From assembly GCA_026713705.1 (NCBI GenBank), contig JAPONY010000029.1:1-41610 (forward strand): a stretch of DNA of 41,610 nucleotides. The letters are read 5' to 3'. The position numbers and the translations under genes were made by a program. Source of the DNA: Gammaproteobacteria bacterium. Its GTDB lineage: Bacteria; Pseudomonadota; Gammaproteobacteria; Poriferisulfidales; Poriferisulfidaceae. Positions 30,953-39,894 of the stretch are shown piece after piece. The first letter of the stretch is position 1, and each line of letters starts with the position of its first letter. The notes beneath the pieces are model-generated. The model saw only the letters and a program-made list of their open reading frames with translations. It searched no databases and had not been told where the DNA came from.

Positions 30953-31511
30953 TATCTCAAGATAACTAGGCTGGTTATGGCATAGTTTACGATGAATCGC
31001 TACTGCGCGCGCTTCGCCGTCTGGCTCGGGATCTCGTCGTCAAGATAAACATAGCGATTGGTCGTTGAGAGTACTCATGTCGGAGTAACCACCTGCGCAG
31101 CAAATGCCGGTAGTTGACTGCTCCGGACCGCCCACAGACCACAAGCCTATCAGACAATGAACCATGGCTTACCCTGAGAGTCTGAGACACTCACGCTTCC
31201 CTTCCTAGGATCAGCTCGTTTCAGTTAGGTCTCATGTCCGTATCTAGTATTTTGAGTATCCCTTGGCGGCACAAGTCTTGTGCAGTTGCAAGCAGATTCT
31301 TTTCCTCACTAGTAGACTTTACTTCCTGCCCATGTTTATTTCACTGGGTTAAATAAGAGGGAGATAAGGAGTATCTTTATAAAACTTTAATAAGAAAATA
31401 ATAATAGAGGTGATCGTTATTATCGTTTAGCCAATTAAATGAAGAATCGTTTCCCTTTATTATTTTTTTCTTGTAAAATGATAATAATGTCTTTCAAAAT
31501 GTCGAAAAACC
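30953..31511. promoter_or_regulatory. 559-bp intergenic region between the divergent methyltransferase and fic genes
   Basis: There is no credible gene. The part near fic (31370-31511) is very AT-rich and contains inverted GATAATAA/TTATTATC elements, for example GTTATTATC near 31416 and GATAATAATG near 31480, so it probably holds the fic promoter and an operator. The part near the methyltransferase has a GAG Shine-Dalgarno-like sequence just before its ATG. Start codon spacing at fic lacks a Shine-Dalgarno sequence. Confidence 0.45.
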
Positions 31512-32681
31512 ATGAAACGCGGACCTAGCGGGCAGACCTGGACGACGTCCTCAGGAGGAGAGGCTGTACCCGCCTTCGTGCCCAACTGCCTGCCGCCCGA
31601 ACCCGCGCTGGATCTGACCACCCTTCAGAGTTCGCTCGAAAAGGCCTTGCTGGCGCTGGGGCACCTCGACAGCCTTTCCGTGCTTCTTCCCGATACGCAC
31701 CTGTTTCTTTATACCTATGTTCGCAAGGAAGCCGTCCTGTCCTCCCAAATCGAGGGAACCCAATCCACCCTGTCGGATCTCCTGCTTTATGAGTTCGAAG
31801 AATCGCCGGGCGTCCCGCTCGACGACGTCACCGAAGTCTCGAATTATGTCGTCGCGCTGGAACATGGGATGTCCCGGTTGGATGACGGGTTCCCGCTTTG
31901 CAACCGTCTCGTCCGGGAAATCCATGAGAAACTGCTCGGTCGGGGCCGGGGCAGCAACAAAATGCCGGGAGAGTTCCGGAGGTCACAGAACTGGATTGGC
32001 GGCACCCGCCCAGGCAATGCACGTTTCGTGCCTCCGCCACCGGAGACCGTCGAAGACTGCATGGCGGACTTGGAGCGGTTCTATCACTCACAGAGCGAGG
32101 ACCTGCCCGCTTTGCTGCGCGCCGGCCTGGCTCACGTCCAGTTCGAGACCATCCACCCGTTCCTGGACGGCAACGGTCGCGTCGGCCGACTGATGATTAC
32201 CCTGGCCCTGTACCAGGCGGGCATCGTTCGCGAGCCTCTCCTGTATCTGAGCCTCTATTTCAAGCAGCACAGAGACCGGTACTACGCGCTGCTCGACGAA
32301 GTGCGCAAAGACGGAGACTGGGAAGCATGGACCCAGTTTTTTTTGGCCGGGGTAGAGCAAACGGCTCAAGGGGCCGTTTCGACCGCGCAACGTCTGTTGC
32401 AGTTATTCCGGCAGGATCGGACAAGGCTACAGCAGGAGGGACGCAAGGCTGGGTCGGCGTTGCGCGTCCATCAAGTGCTGCAAAAGCGCCCGGTCACGTC
32501 TCTCCAGTTCGTGGCCGACAACACGAAACTGTCCTTTCCTGCGGTCTCAAGAGGCATGGGGCTGCTGGAGCAGCTCGGTATCGTTCGTGAGTTGACGGGG
32601 CAAAAACGCAATCGCCTTTTCGGCTATCAGCAGTATATCTCCATCCTCGACCAAGAACCCAATCCACCGACTCAGACCTGA
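31512..32681 (+). CDS. Fic-family adenylyltransferase (class II, with C-terminal winged helix)
   Basis: A protein of 389 residues. The Fic active site is complete: HPFLDGNGRVGR (215-226) with catalytic His. The N-terminal inhibitory helix SSQIEGT (77-83) supplies the (S/T)xxxE(G/N) motif, so autoinhibition of AMPylation is expected. Residues 320-389 (LQFVADNTKLSFPAVSRGMGLLEQLGIV) form a winged-helix DNA-binding domain. It probably AMPylates a host protein; self-modification and transcriptional autoregulation occur in relatives. It is convergent with the DUF4143 ATPase and overlaps its end by 10 bp. Confidence 0.93.
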   Translation: MKRGPSGQTWTTSSGGEAVPAFVPNCLPPEPALDLTTLQSSLEKALLALGHLDSLSVLLPDTHLFLYTYVRKEAVLSSQIEGTQSTLSDLLLYEFEESPGVPLDDVTEVSNYVVALEHGMSRLDDGFPLCNRLVREIHEKLLGRGRGSNKMPGEFRRSQNWIGGTRPGNARFVPPPPETVEDCMADLERFYHSQSEDLPALLRAGLAHVQFETIHPFLDGNGRVGRLMITLALYQAGIVREPLLYLSLYFKQHRDRYYALLDEVRKDGDWEAWTQFFLAGVEQTAQGAVSTAQRLLQLFRQDRTRLQQEGRKAGSALRVHQVLQKRPVTSLQFVADNTKLSFPAVSRGMGLLEQLGIVRELTGQKRNRLFGYQQYISILDQEPNPPTQT

Positions 32682-33829
32682 ATCTCTTCGAGCATCCGGT
32701 CGGCCGAAACAGCCTGAACCCTCCGAGCCAGAGGGAAACTTTCTTCCCCGGCATGGATTACATCAATCCGACTCAACTGGAGATCGTCAAGAGCCGACCG
32801 CATGGAACGGGTGAACTTGGGTGCGGCGGTGCGCTTGATCTCGAACCCCCGCAACCGCCCCCTCTGCTGCACCACCAAATCGATCTCCGCCCCGGTGTGT
32901 GTGGCCCAGAAATAACACTGCCGCTCCTCGGCGCCCAGAATCTGGATCAGGTTCTCGATGATGAATCCTTCCCAGGAAGCCCCGACCTTAGGGTGCCGCT
33001 CCAGTTCCTCGCGGGTCGATACCCCGAGGAAGCAGTGCAGCAGGCCAGTGTCCCTGAAGTAGATTTTCGGGGACTTGACCTGGCGTTTTCGAAGGTTGGC
33101 ATGCCAAGGCTTCAGGCATCGCACCATGAAGGTCGACTCCAACGCCTCCAGATAGCGGCGAGCGGCATGGTGCGACACTCCGAAAGCGCGGCCCAGTTCA
33201 GAACCGTTCCACAACTGTCCGTGGCCGTGGGCCAACATGGCCCAGAAACGGTCCATGGTGCCACTTGGGAACGGGATGCCGAGTTGCCCCAGATCCCTTT
33301 CGAGGAAGCTTCGGATGAAGTTGTTTCTCCAGCGGAGGCTGTCCGCGTGGCTGCGCGCCGTGAACGCGCGTGGGAAGCCGCCCCGAAGCCAGAGACGGTC
33401 CGCCTCGTTCGCCGGGATTTCGGGCAGGGTGAATCCCGGCAGCGAATGGTACGAAATACGTCCCGCCAAGGTCTCGGAACTCTGCCGCAACAGCTCCGGA
33501 GAAGCGCTGCCGAGGACCAGGAAACGGGCGGGACTGCGTGGACGGTCGGCCAGCACCCGAAGGGTCGGAAACACCTCGGGAAGACGTTGGATCTCGTCCA
33601 GCACCACCAGTCCGCGCAAGGGCGACAGGGCCAGGAGCGGATCCGCCGTCAACCGGGCCAGGTCAGCAGAGGATTCAAGGTCGAAAAAATGGACGGCTCC
33701 GCGCCGGCGTTTCGCCAGTTCGCGGGCCAGCGTCGTCTTGCCGACCTGCCGGGCTCCCAGAAGACCGACCACGGGATCAGCCCGGAGATGTTTCTCCAGC
33801 GCATTCAAGTGGATAGGCCGATCTCTCAT
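32672..33829 (-). CDS. AAA+ ATPase with DUF4143 domain
   Basis: A protein of 385 residues. Walker A LGARQVGKTT (24-33), Walker B GLVVLDEIQRL (73-83), sensor-like VLGSASPEL, then the wHTH and DUF4143 nuclease-like domain (LLHCFLGVSTREELERHPKVGASWEGFIIENLI, TGAEIDLVVQQRGRLRGFEIKRT). The D-x-x-V...E-I-K end is a PD-(D/E)xK-like pattern. The family's cellular role is unresolved. A 41-bp region with a perfect 11-bp inverted repeat lies just upstream. A three-codon ORF (ATG AGT GCC TGA, 33829-33840) ends at the gene's ATG as TGATG, possibly aiding initiation. Confidence 0.9.
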   Translation of the reverse strand: MRDRPIHLNALEKHLRADPVVGLLGARQVGKTTLARELAKRRRGAVHFFDLESSADLARLTADPLLALSPLRGLVVLDEIQRLPEVFPTLRVLADRPRSPARFLVLGSASPELLRQSSETLAGRISYHSLPGFTLPEIPANEADRLWLRGGFPRAFTARSHADSLRWRNNFIRSFLERDLGQLGIPFPSGTMDRFWAMLAHGHGQLWNGSELGRAFGVSHHAARRYLEALESTFMVRCLKPWHANLRKRQVKSPKIYFRDTGLLHCFLGVSTREELERHPKVGASWEGFIIENLIQILGAEERQCYFWATHTGAEIDLVVQQRGRLRGFEIKRTAAPKFTRSMRSALDDLQLSRIDVIHAGEESFPLARRVQAVSADRMLEEIQV

Positions 33830-33842
33830 CAGGCACTCATAT

Positions 33843-33883
33843 TACCATGAAAATTGGATGTTATATATCTATTTTTCATGGTA
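33843..33883. promoter_or_regulatory. Perfect 11-bp inverted repeat upstream of the DUF4143 ATPase
   Basis: Arms TACCATGAAAA (33843-33853) and TTTTCATGGTA (33873-33883) flank 19 bases that include a TATATA stretch, a likely -10 region. It lies 14 bp from the ATPase start, so it is a strong candidate operator. Confidence 0.6.
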
Positions 33884-33927
33884 TAGCCCATTGTGGCCAA
33901 GCTTCGGGTGGCCCAGCAAACCCTGGC

Positions 33928-34551
33928 TTACAGCCAATCCTCCTCGCCGCGCAGAAGACGGCGTAGGTTCTCTTGGTGCCGATAGACGACCACCGTGCCC
34001 AAGAGAAGGCCTGCCAACACGAGATCCCAGCCCCGGTGCACCGCCCAGGCATAGAGCGGCAAGGCGGCGGCAACGGCAATGGAAGCGGCCGAGACCCGCC
34101 GGTACAGCGCATAGCCGAGCAGCCAGGTCGCCAACCCCATGGCCAGCAACACCGGATTCAATACCGCCATCATTCCGGCCAACGTCGCCACGCCCTTCCC
34201 GCCCCGAAAGCGGTAATAGACTGGCCACACATGGCCAATCACCACCATGACGCCGGCCACCACGGCCGGCGACGGCCAAGCAGGCGAAAGGGGCTCCCCG
34301 GCAACGTAAAGCGCCAGCGCCACGGCCAGCGCCCCCTTGCTGGCGTCCCCGGCCAAGGTGGCCACGGCCCATCTCTTGTTTTTGCTGACCCGCAGCATGT
34401 TGGTCGCGCCCGGATTGCCGGAACCCTCGGTCCGCGGGTCCGGCAGGCCGCAAGCCCTGCTTATAATCAAGGCGCTGTTGACCGCGCCGATCAGATAGCT
34501 GCCCAGCGCCACACCCAGCAGCATAAGTAGAAAGTGGACTTCAGCGCTCAT
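33928..34551 (-). CDS. plsY: Glycerol-3-phosphate acyltransferase PlsY
   Basis: Integral membrane enzyme of 207 residues that acylates glycerol-3-phosphate from acyl-phosphate, the first step of phospholipid synthesis with PlsX. It has five hydrophobic segments and the family motifs EGSGNPGATNMLR, KGALAV, GHVWPVYYRFRGGKGVAT. ATG 34549-34551 gives MSAEVHFLL; a second Met (MLLGVALGS) eight codons later is possible. The first start codon overlaps that of bioH on the other strand. Confidence 0.93.
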   Translation of the reverse strand: MSAEVHFLLMLLGVALGSYLIGAVNSALIISRACGLPDPRTEGSGNPGATNMLRVSKNKRWAVATLAGDASKGALAVALALYVAGEPLSPAWPSPAVVAGVMVVIGHVWPVYYRFRGGKGVATLAGMMAVLNPVLLAMGLATWLLGYALYRRVSAASIAVAAALPLYAWAVHRGWDLVLAGLLLGTVVVYRHQENLRRLLRGEEDWL

Positions 34552-35284
34552 GGGCAATCCGGATTCCAGAAGCAGACCGTCGGTGATCCTGATTCACGGA
34601 TTCGGGTTTCATTCATTCGTATGGGAGCCCGTAGCCGGGCGGCTTGCTACCAATTATACGGTTCGCCGGCTGACTCTCGCAGGATACGGCGGGGCTCCCG
34701 GCCAACGCAATGGCCGGGATTCCGAGCAGTTGGCGGAACATGAGGATGCTCATTGGGTCGGCTGGTCAATGGGCGGCCTGGTGGCACTTTCCGCACTTGA
34801 GGGCGGGCTTCGCCCACGCTCACTGACCCTTCTCGCCTCGCAGCCCTGCATGGTCGCACGCGACGACTGGCCCCACGCCATCGAATCCTCGGCCTTCCAA
34901 GACTTCCGCCGGCGCATCCGGCTGGATCGAGAAGCCGGCATGCGGCATTTCGCGAACCTGGTCGCCCATGGGGACAGTCAGGCACAACAGATACGCGATC
35001 AACTTCAGGCCGCCCCGGTTCCAGATTGTGCGACCCTCGAGCAGGGACTGGATTTGCTCGAGCACACCGATCTGCGCGGAATATGGGCCCGTAGCCTGGT
35101 CGCGCAGCAGTGCATCCTGGGAGAGCACGACGCGTTGGTTCCGGCAGATGCGGCCCACCCCCTCCGCGCCCTTTGCCCCGAGACCCACTTCGGCCTGGTT
35201 CAGCATTCGGGACACGCGCTCCTGCTGTCGGAACCAGACCAATGCGCGGAACTGATGCACACGTTCTGGCAATCGCTCGAATGA
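34550..35284 (+). CDS. bioH: Pimeloyl-ACP methyl ester carboxylesterase BioH
   Basis: Alpha/beta hydrolase of 244 residues that removes the methyl group introduced by BioC to free pimeloyl-ACP for biotin synthesis. Oxyanion segment VILIHGFGFHSFVW, nucleophile WVGWSMGGLVAL (Ser73), Asp in GEHDALVP and His in HSGHALLL complete the triad. Coupling to bioC by a four-base ATGA overlap supports BioH over other esterases. The ATG overlaps the ATG of plsY (CATG). Confidence 0.93.
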   Translation: MGNPDSRSRPSVILIHGFGFHSFVWEPVAGRLATNYTVRRLTLAGYGGAPGQRNGRDSEQLAEHEDAHWVGWSMGGLVALSALEGGLRPRSLTLLASQPCMVARDDWPHAIESSAFQDFRRRIRLDREAGMRHFANLVAHGDSQAQQIRDQLQAAPVPDCATLEQGLDLLEHTDLRGIWARSLVAQQCILGEHDALVPADAAHPLRALCPETHFGLVQHSGHALLLSEPDQCAELMHTFWQSLE

Positions 35285-36132
35285 ACGAATCCGACCGCGC
35301 CCGACAGGCAAGGCTGCGCCGGAGATTCGACCGCGCTGCGGCCTGCTACGACCAGTTTGCCGGCGTGCAGCGCGAGATCACCCTGCGGCTGCTCGAACGG
35401 CTGGACCTGGTCCAGGTGGATCCCGGATGCGTTGTGGATCTGGGTGCCGGAACCGGGGACGGGGCGACACAGCTGGGTCAGCGCTATCCCCGAGCGCAAA
35501 TCATCGCGGTCGATTTTTCCCACGCCATGCTGAAGCAAGGTCAAAAGGGCGGGTCGGCTGGAACCCCTGTCGTCGCCGATGCGTTCCAACTGCCCTTCGC
35601 GCCAGGCACGGTCGACTTGATCTTCTCAAGTTCCACCCTGCAATGGTGCCTGCCGTTGACCGAAGTTCTGCAGGAAATCAGTCGCGTGCTGCGCCCTGGC
35701 GGGCTGCTGATGTTCTCGACCTACGGCCCGGATACCCTGAATGAACTGCAGGCCGCGCAACGGGCGGCGGGCATGGAGGGTGGAGTCAACGAGTTCAGCG
35801 ACATGCACCCGATCGGCGACCTGCTACTGGAGGAAGGCTACCAGGACCCGGTCCTGGATGTCGAGCGATTGGACGCCTCCTACGCTTCGGTCCGCGATCT
35901 GGTCCGGGAACTCAAGGGCATCGGTTCGAGTCGTATCGAATCACCTGCCGCGCAACCCTGCACCCGGGATCAGTGGCAGGCCCTGGCCGAAGCCTACCCG
36001 GTGGACAACCAGGGCCGGGTGCACGCGACTTATGAAGCGATCTTCGGCCATGCTCTCGCACCTGTTTCGCGCACCCGCGGCGAGACCGCCACGGTGCCGG
36101 TTTCGGCCATCGGGCGGGGGCCCGGCGGATAA
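35281..36132 (+). CDS. bioC: Malonyl-ACP O-methyltransferase BioC
   Basis: A protein of 283 residues. AdoMet-dependent methyltransferase that caps malonyl-ACP so that fatty-acid synthesis can make pimeloyl-ACP. It has the N-terminal FDRAAACYDQFAGVQ segment typical of BioC, AdoMet motif VVDLGAGTGDG (51-61), and LIFSSSTLQWC (substrate side). The frame extends upstream inside bioH, but ATG at 35281 with the bioH TGA as ATGA is the coupled start. No other bio genes follow; moaC begins 75 bp later. Confidence 0.95.
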   Translation: MNESDRARQARLRRRFDRAAACYDQFAGVQREITLRLLERLDLVQVDPGCVVDLGAGTGDGATQLGQRYPRAQIIAVDFSHAMLKQGQKGGSAGTPVVADAFQLPFAPGTVDLIFSSSTLQWCLPLTEVLQEISRVLRPGGLLMFSTYGPDTLNELQAAQRAAGMEGGVNEFSDMHPIGDLLLEEGYQDPVLDVERLDASYASVRDLVRELKGIGSSRIESPAAQPCTRDQWQALAEAYPVDNQGRVHATYEAIFGHALAPVSRTRGETATVPVSAIGRGPGG

Positions 36133-36206
36133 GCCCGACCCTTGTGTGCAAAGAAAAAAGGCTCCCATGAGCATACAATAGGCGGTGCCGCTCAATTTTT
36201 CTGGAA

Positions 36207-36695
36207 ATGGCCGATCTGACCCACTTTAACGCCCAGGGCGAAGCCCATATGGTCGATATTTCGGACAAGGAAGCCACGCATCGCGTGGCGGAGGCGGAAG
36301 GGCGCATCCTGATGCAGGCGGAGACCTTGGAGAAAATCCGGGAAGGGACCCATCGCAAGGGCGATGTGCTCGGCATCGCGCGTACCTCGGGAATCATGGC
36401 GACCAAACGTACCGCCGATCTGATTCCGTTGTGCCACCCCCTGTCCCTGACTCATGTGGCCGTGGAGTTCGAGCTGGAGAACAAACCGCCCGCTGTGCGG
36501 TGCCTCGTCCGCTGTGAAACCCGCGGACCCACCGGAGTCGAGATGGAAGCCCTCACGGCCGTACAGATCTCACTGTTGACCATCTACGACATGTGCAAGG
36601 CCGTCGACCGGGGAATGCGCATTCAAGACATCGGGCTGCTGCGCAAGTCCGGCGGCCGCTCCGGAGACTGGACGCGCGAATTCGCCTCGTCGTAA
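36207..36695 (+). CDS. moaC: Cyclic pyranopterin monophosphate synthase MoaC
   Basis: Molybdenum-cofactor biosynthesis enzyme of 162 residues converting the MoaA product into cPMP. Conserved segments are [42 protein letters not shown] and [10 protein letters not shown], with the catalytic Lys in the last and the normal family length. It is coupled by a one-base TAATG overlap to the AsmA-like gene, which is unrelated in function. Confidence 0.97.
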   Translation: MADLTHFNAQGEAHMVDISDKEATHRVAEAEGRILMQAETLEKIREGTHRKGDVLGIARTSGIMATKRTADLIPLCHPLSLTHVAVEFELENKPPAVRCLVRCETRGPTGVEMEALTAVQISLLTIYDMCKAVDRGMRIQDIGLLRKSGGRSGDWTREFASS

Positions 36696-38803
36696 TGTCC
36701 GCATTGTCCAAAACTTTCCGCTATACCGCTTTCGGTGTCCTGACGCTGGTGCTCGCCAGCCTGCTGGCCCTCAGTTACCTGGTATTGACTTTCGAGCCCG
36801 ACGACTACCGGGACGACCTGATCAACCTGGTTGAGGAGCAAACCGGGCGAGCATTCACCATCGACGGAAGCCTGGAACTGCACCTGGATCCCCCGCTGGT
36901 CGGATTCGAGGTCCATGACGTCTCGTTCGACAACCCTCCGGGATTCGGGCAGGAGCCCATGCTGACCGCAAGGCGCGTTGAAGCGTACCTGCAGGTCATC
37001 CCATTGCTGATGGGCGATCTGAAAATCCGCTCCGTTCGCCTGGACGGGCTGCAACTGCGGCTGCGCCGGAAATCGAACGGGCACACCAACTGGGCCGGTC
37101 TGCTTGCCGACAAGGGGTCCTCCCGGCCCGAAGCCGGGTCCGACTCGGGCGGGGCGGCAGGAATCGATCTGGGCGAGATCCGGCTGACCGACAGCACCAT
37201 CGCGATCTGGGACGAACTGCGCAACCGCCGCATGCGGGGGTCGAACCTCAGCCTGAACCTGGAGAACCTGACGTCCGGCGGCAACATGCATGTCGAACTG
37301 GACGGCGAGTTAATGGCCTGGCTTGACACCCGGGCCGAGAACCGGATCAACGCCCAAGTCAAGCTGGCCACCGACCTCACCCTGAAGAAGGGTGGAGAAA
37401 AAATCACCGGCGACGACTTGGACATGACACTGGAGTTGACCGGGCCGGCATTCGCCTTCACGCGCATCAACCCCACGATCCAGGCACGATCTTTTCAATG
37501 GGACCAGGCCAGCGACACCCTGTATCTCGATGGGGCCGAAGCAACGGTCGAGGGGGCGCAGCTGCGATTCGCCCCGCTGGAGGTGAAATCCCTGTCTGAA
37601 AAGCCGGAGCTGATCGGACATGTCGAGGGAGCCGGCGTCGATGTCCTGCACTGGCTGGCACTCTGGAATCACCAGATGCCCACCCTTGAAGATCCGACCG
37701 TGCTACGGTTCCTGAAATGGGAAAGCGACCTCAGGGTCCATCCGCGGGGCGTTCAACTGTCGGGACTGGATGCAACACTGGACTCCACCTCGATCCGGGG
37801 AGAAATCTCCCTGCTCGACTTCGACCGGCCGCGGCTTGCGCTGAACCTGCAAGTGGGCGAAATCGACCTGGACCGGTACCTGCCGCAGGAACAGCAAGCC
37901 GAAGCCGAGGATCAGGCCGAGCCCGGCGACGACCCCGCGCCTCCGGACGGCCTGCCGATCGACTGGTTGCGCCAGCAGAAACTCGTGGCCAAGGTGCAAC
38001 TGGAACAACTGCACTGGCAAGGGCTAGAATTCGCGGAAACGCACGCCCGGCTGACTGCCGACGAAGGGCTCTGGGAAGTCGAGTCACTGAGCGGGAAAGT
38101 CAATGATGGCGTAGTCCAGGCCGGGGCGGAGCTGGATGTTTCCGGCGGCATCCCCCTGTATAAGCTTGACTTGAAACTGGAACAACTGGAGCTCGGCCGC
38201 GTGCTGGCACTGTTCGACGAGGACGGACACACCCCCATCGAAGGCACGACCGACCTGAACCTGGCCCTGAACGCGCGCGGGCATCGCACCGCCACGGTCT
38301 GGCCTTCCCTGACCGGCTTTGTCAGCCTGACCGTGCGCAATGGCGTGCTGCAGGTCGGCGAGGTCGCCAGGGCTGTGGAAGCCGCCATTGCGATGTTGCA
38401 GGAACGTCCCAGCGAAACCACTTCCCAGGGGAAACTGCCATTCGACCTGTTGCTCGTGAGTTGGAATGCCAACGACGGTCGGTTGACCAGTCGCGAACTG
38501 AAGATGGACGCGGGCGCGATTTCCCTGGACGGGCTGGGTTACATTGACCTGCCGCACTCGTCGGTCGACTACCAGTTGAACGTCTGGTCCGGCCAGAGCC
38601 TGAAGATTCCGGTGCGCATCAAGGGGCCATTCGACAACCTGTCGCACTCTCTGGACATGTCGGGACTGGTAGAGGAACAACTGGACAAAGGACTGCACAA
38701 GGGCATGGGGTCCGTCGTCGACAAGGTTGAGGAAAAAGTCGAAGAAAAAGCCGGTAAACCCGCCGGCAAGGTCCTGCGAAAACTACTCGAAGACCTGTTC
38801 TGA
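36695..38803 (+). CDS. AsmA-family envelope protein
   Basis: A protein of 702 residues. It is anchored by an N-terminal transmembrane segment (about 12-34, TAFGVLTLVLASLLALSYLVLTF), followed by a large periplasmic beta-rich AsmA region (DLINLVEEQTGRAFTIDGSLELHLDPPLVGF) and a C-terminal AsmA-like 'GxxxL...DGLGYIDLPHSSVDYQL' part. AsmA-like proteins are envelope proteins linked to phospholipid transport and outer-membrane assembly. ATG at 36695 follows moaC by TAATG. The C-terminus is a lysine/glutamate-rich helix (KVEEKVEEKAGKPAGK). mutY starts five bases later. Confidence 0.92.
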   Translation: MSALSKTFRYTAFGVLTLVLASLLALSYLVLTFEPDDYRDDLINLVEEQTGRAFTIDGSLELHLDPPLVGFEVHDVSFDNPPGFGQEPMLTARRVEAYLQVIPLLMGDLKIRSVRLDGLQLRLRRKSNGHTNWAGLLADKGSSRPEAGSDSGGAAGIDLGEIRLTDSTIAIWDELRNRRMRGSNLSLNLENLTSGGNMHVELDGELMAWLDTRAENRINAQVKLATDLTLKKGGEKITGDDLDMTLELTGPAFAFTRINPTIQARSFQWDQASDTLYLDGAEATVEGAQLRFAPLEVKSLSEKPELIGHVEGAGVDVLHWLALWNHQMPTLEDPTVLRFLKWESDLRVHPRGVQLSGLDATLDSTSIRGEISLLDFDRPRLALNLQVGEIDLDRYLPQEQQAEAEDQAEPGDDPAPPDGLPIDWLRQQKLVAKVQLEQLHWQGLEFAETHARLTADEGLWEVESLSGKVNDGVVQAGAELDVSGGIPLYKLDLKLEQLELGRVLALFDEDGHTPIEGTTDLNLALNARGHRTATVWPSLTGFVSLTVRNGVLQVGEVARAVEAAIAMLQERPSETTSQGKLPFDLLLVSWNANDGRLTSRELKMDAGAISLDGLGYIDLPHSSVDYQLNVWSGQSLKIPVRIKGPFDNLSHSLDMSGLVEEQLDKGLHKGMGSVVDKVEEKVEEKAGKPAGKVLRKLLEDLF

Positions 38804-38807
38804 ACCC

Positions 38808-39824
38808 GTGTCGTCGTTTGCCCGCCGGGTAATCCGCTACCAGCGCAAACACGGCCGTCACGACCTGCCCTGGCAGCGTCAACGCACGCTGTACCGGGTC
38901 TGGGTCTCCGAAATCATGCTGCAGCAGACCCAGGTCGCAACCGTGATCCCCTATTTTCAGCGGTTCATGCGGGCATTCCCGAGCGTCAAGCGACTGGCCG
39001 AAACACCTTTGGATGCCGTGCTGGCGTGCTGGTCCGGGCTGGGCTACTACGCCCGGGCCCGCCACCTGCATCAGGCCGCGCGAATCATTCGAAGTTCGGG
39101 AGGCCAGCTGCCGCGCACCGTCGAGGACTGGGTGCGCTTGCCGGGCGTCGGCCGCAGCACGGCCGGTGCCATTGTTTCACTGACCCTGGATCAACCCGCG
39201 CCGATGCTGGACGGCAATGCGCGGCGCGTCATCGCACGACATCAAGGTCTGCCTGCGGCCCTCAACGCATCCCTATGGCGTGCTGCCGAAGCGTTGCTGC
39301 CGAGGCGGGACGCCGGCCTCTATACCCAAGGCCTGATGGACCTGGGGGCCCAGTGTTGCACGCCACGCACTCCCGACTGCGTGCACTGCCCGCTGAACGA
39401 AGACTGCGACTACACCAGGCATGGATCCATTGAGCAACCTGGCCGCAAGCGGTCGCAATTGCCACACCGAACGGCTTGGGTCGTCATCGTACAGACAGAA
39501 AACGGGGAAGTCCTTTTGAGGCAGAGGCAGGCTCATGGCATCTGGGGCGGGCTGTGGAGCCTGCCGGAATATCCGAGCCGGATTGAGGCACGGCGTTGGA
39601 CACAGGCCTGCGGAGAAAATCTTGAATGGCATGAGGAGCCCTCGCTGACCCATCGCCTGAGCCACCTGGAGCTTTGCCTTCGTCCGCTGCGGGTTCGGAT
39701 CCGGAATTCGGACCGCAAGAAATTCCGGCAAAGCGGGCGTTGGTTTCACCCTTCGCAACTAACCGTCGGCGTGGCGACTCCGATTCTGAAACTGATCCAG
39801 CGCGAGCCACCCCCCGCCGCATAG
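38808..39824 (+). CDS. mutY: Adenine DNA glycosylase MutY
   Basis: Removes adenine mispaired with 8-oxoguanine. A protein of 338 residues from GTG 38808, chosen because MSSFARRVIRYQRKHGRHDLPW is the family N-terminus. Catalytic Glu35 in VSEIMLQQTQV, helix-hairpin-helix LPGVGRSTAG, Asp135 in MLDGNARRV, and the [4Fe-4S] ligands C184, C191, C194 and C200 (C-x6-C-x2-C-x5-C). The C-terminal NUDIX-like domain with GGLWSLPE recognises 8-oxoG. It follows the AsmA gene by four bases. mutY is often found beside asmA-like genes. Confidence 0.96.
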   Translation: MSSFARRVIRYQRKHGRHDLPWQRQRTLYRVWVSEIMLQQTQVATVIPYFQRFMRAFPSVKRLAETPLDAVLACWSGLGYYARARHLHQAARIIRSSGGQLPRTVEDWVRLPGVGRSTAGAIVSLTLDQPAPMLDGNARRVIARHQGLPAALNASLWRAAEALLPRRDAGLYTQGLMDLGAQCCTPRTPDCVHCPLNEDCDYTRHGSIEQPGRKRSQLPHRTAWVVIVQTENGEVLLRQRQAHGIWGGLWSLPEYPSRIEARRWTQACGENLEWHEEPSLTHRLSHLELCLRPLRVRIRNSDRKKFRQSGRWFHPSQLTVGVATPILKLIQREPPPAA

Positions 39825-39894
39825 CCCCACACCCTCCTTAAATAAGACACCGCATGGTACAGTCATCCTGTCGATGTTATATCTGGGGGGCTAG

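Noticed and set aside
32753-33850. 365-codon plus-strand ORF opposite the DUF4143 ATPase
   Set aside because: It is antisense of a recognised ATPase and has no domain of its own.
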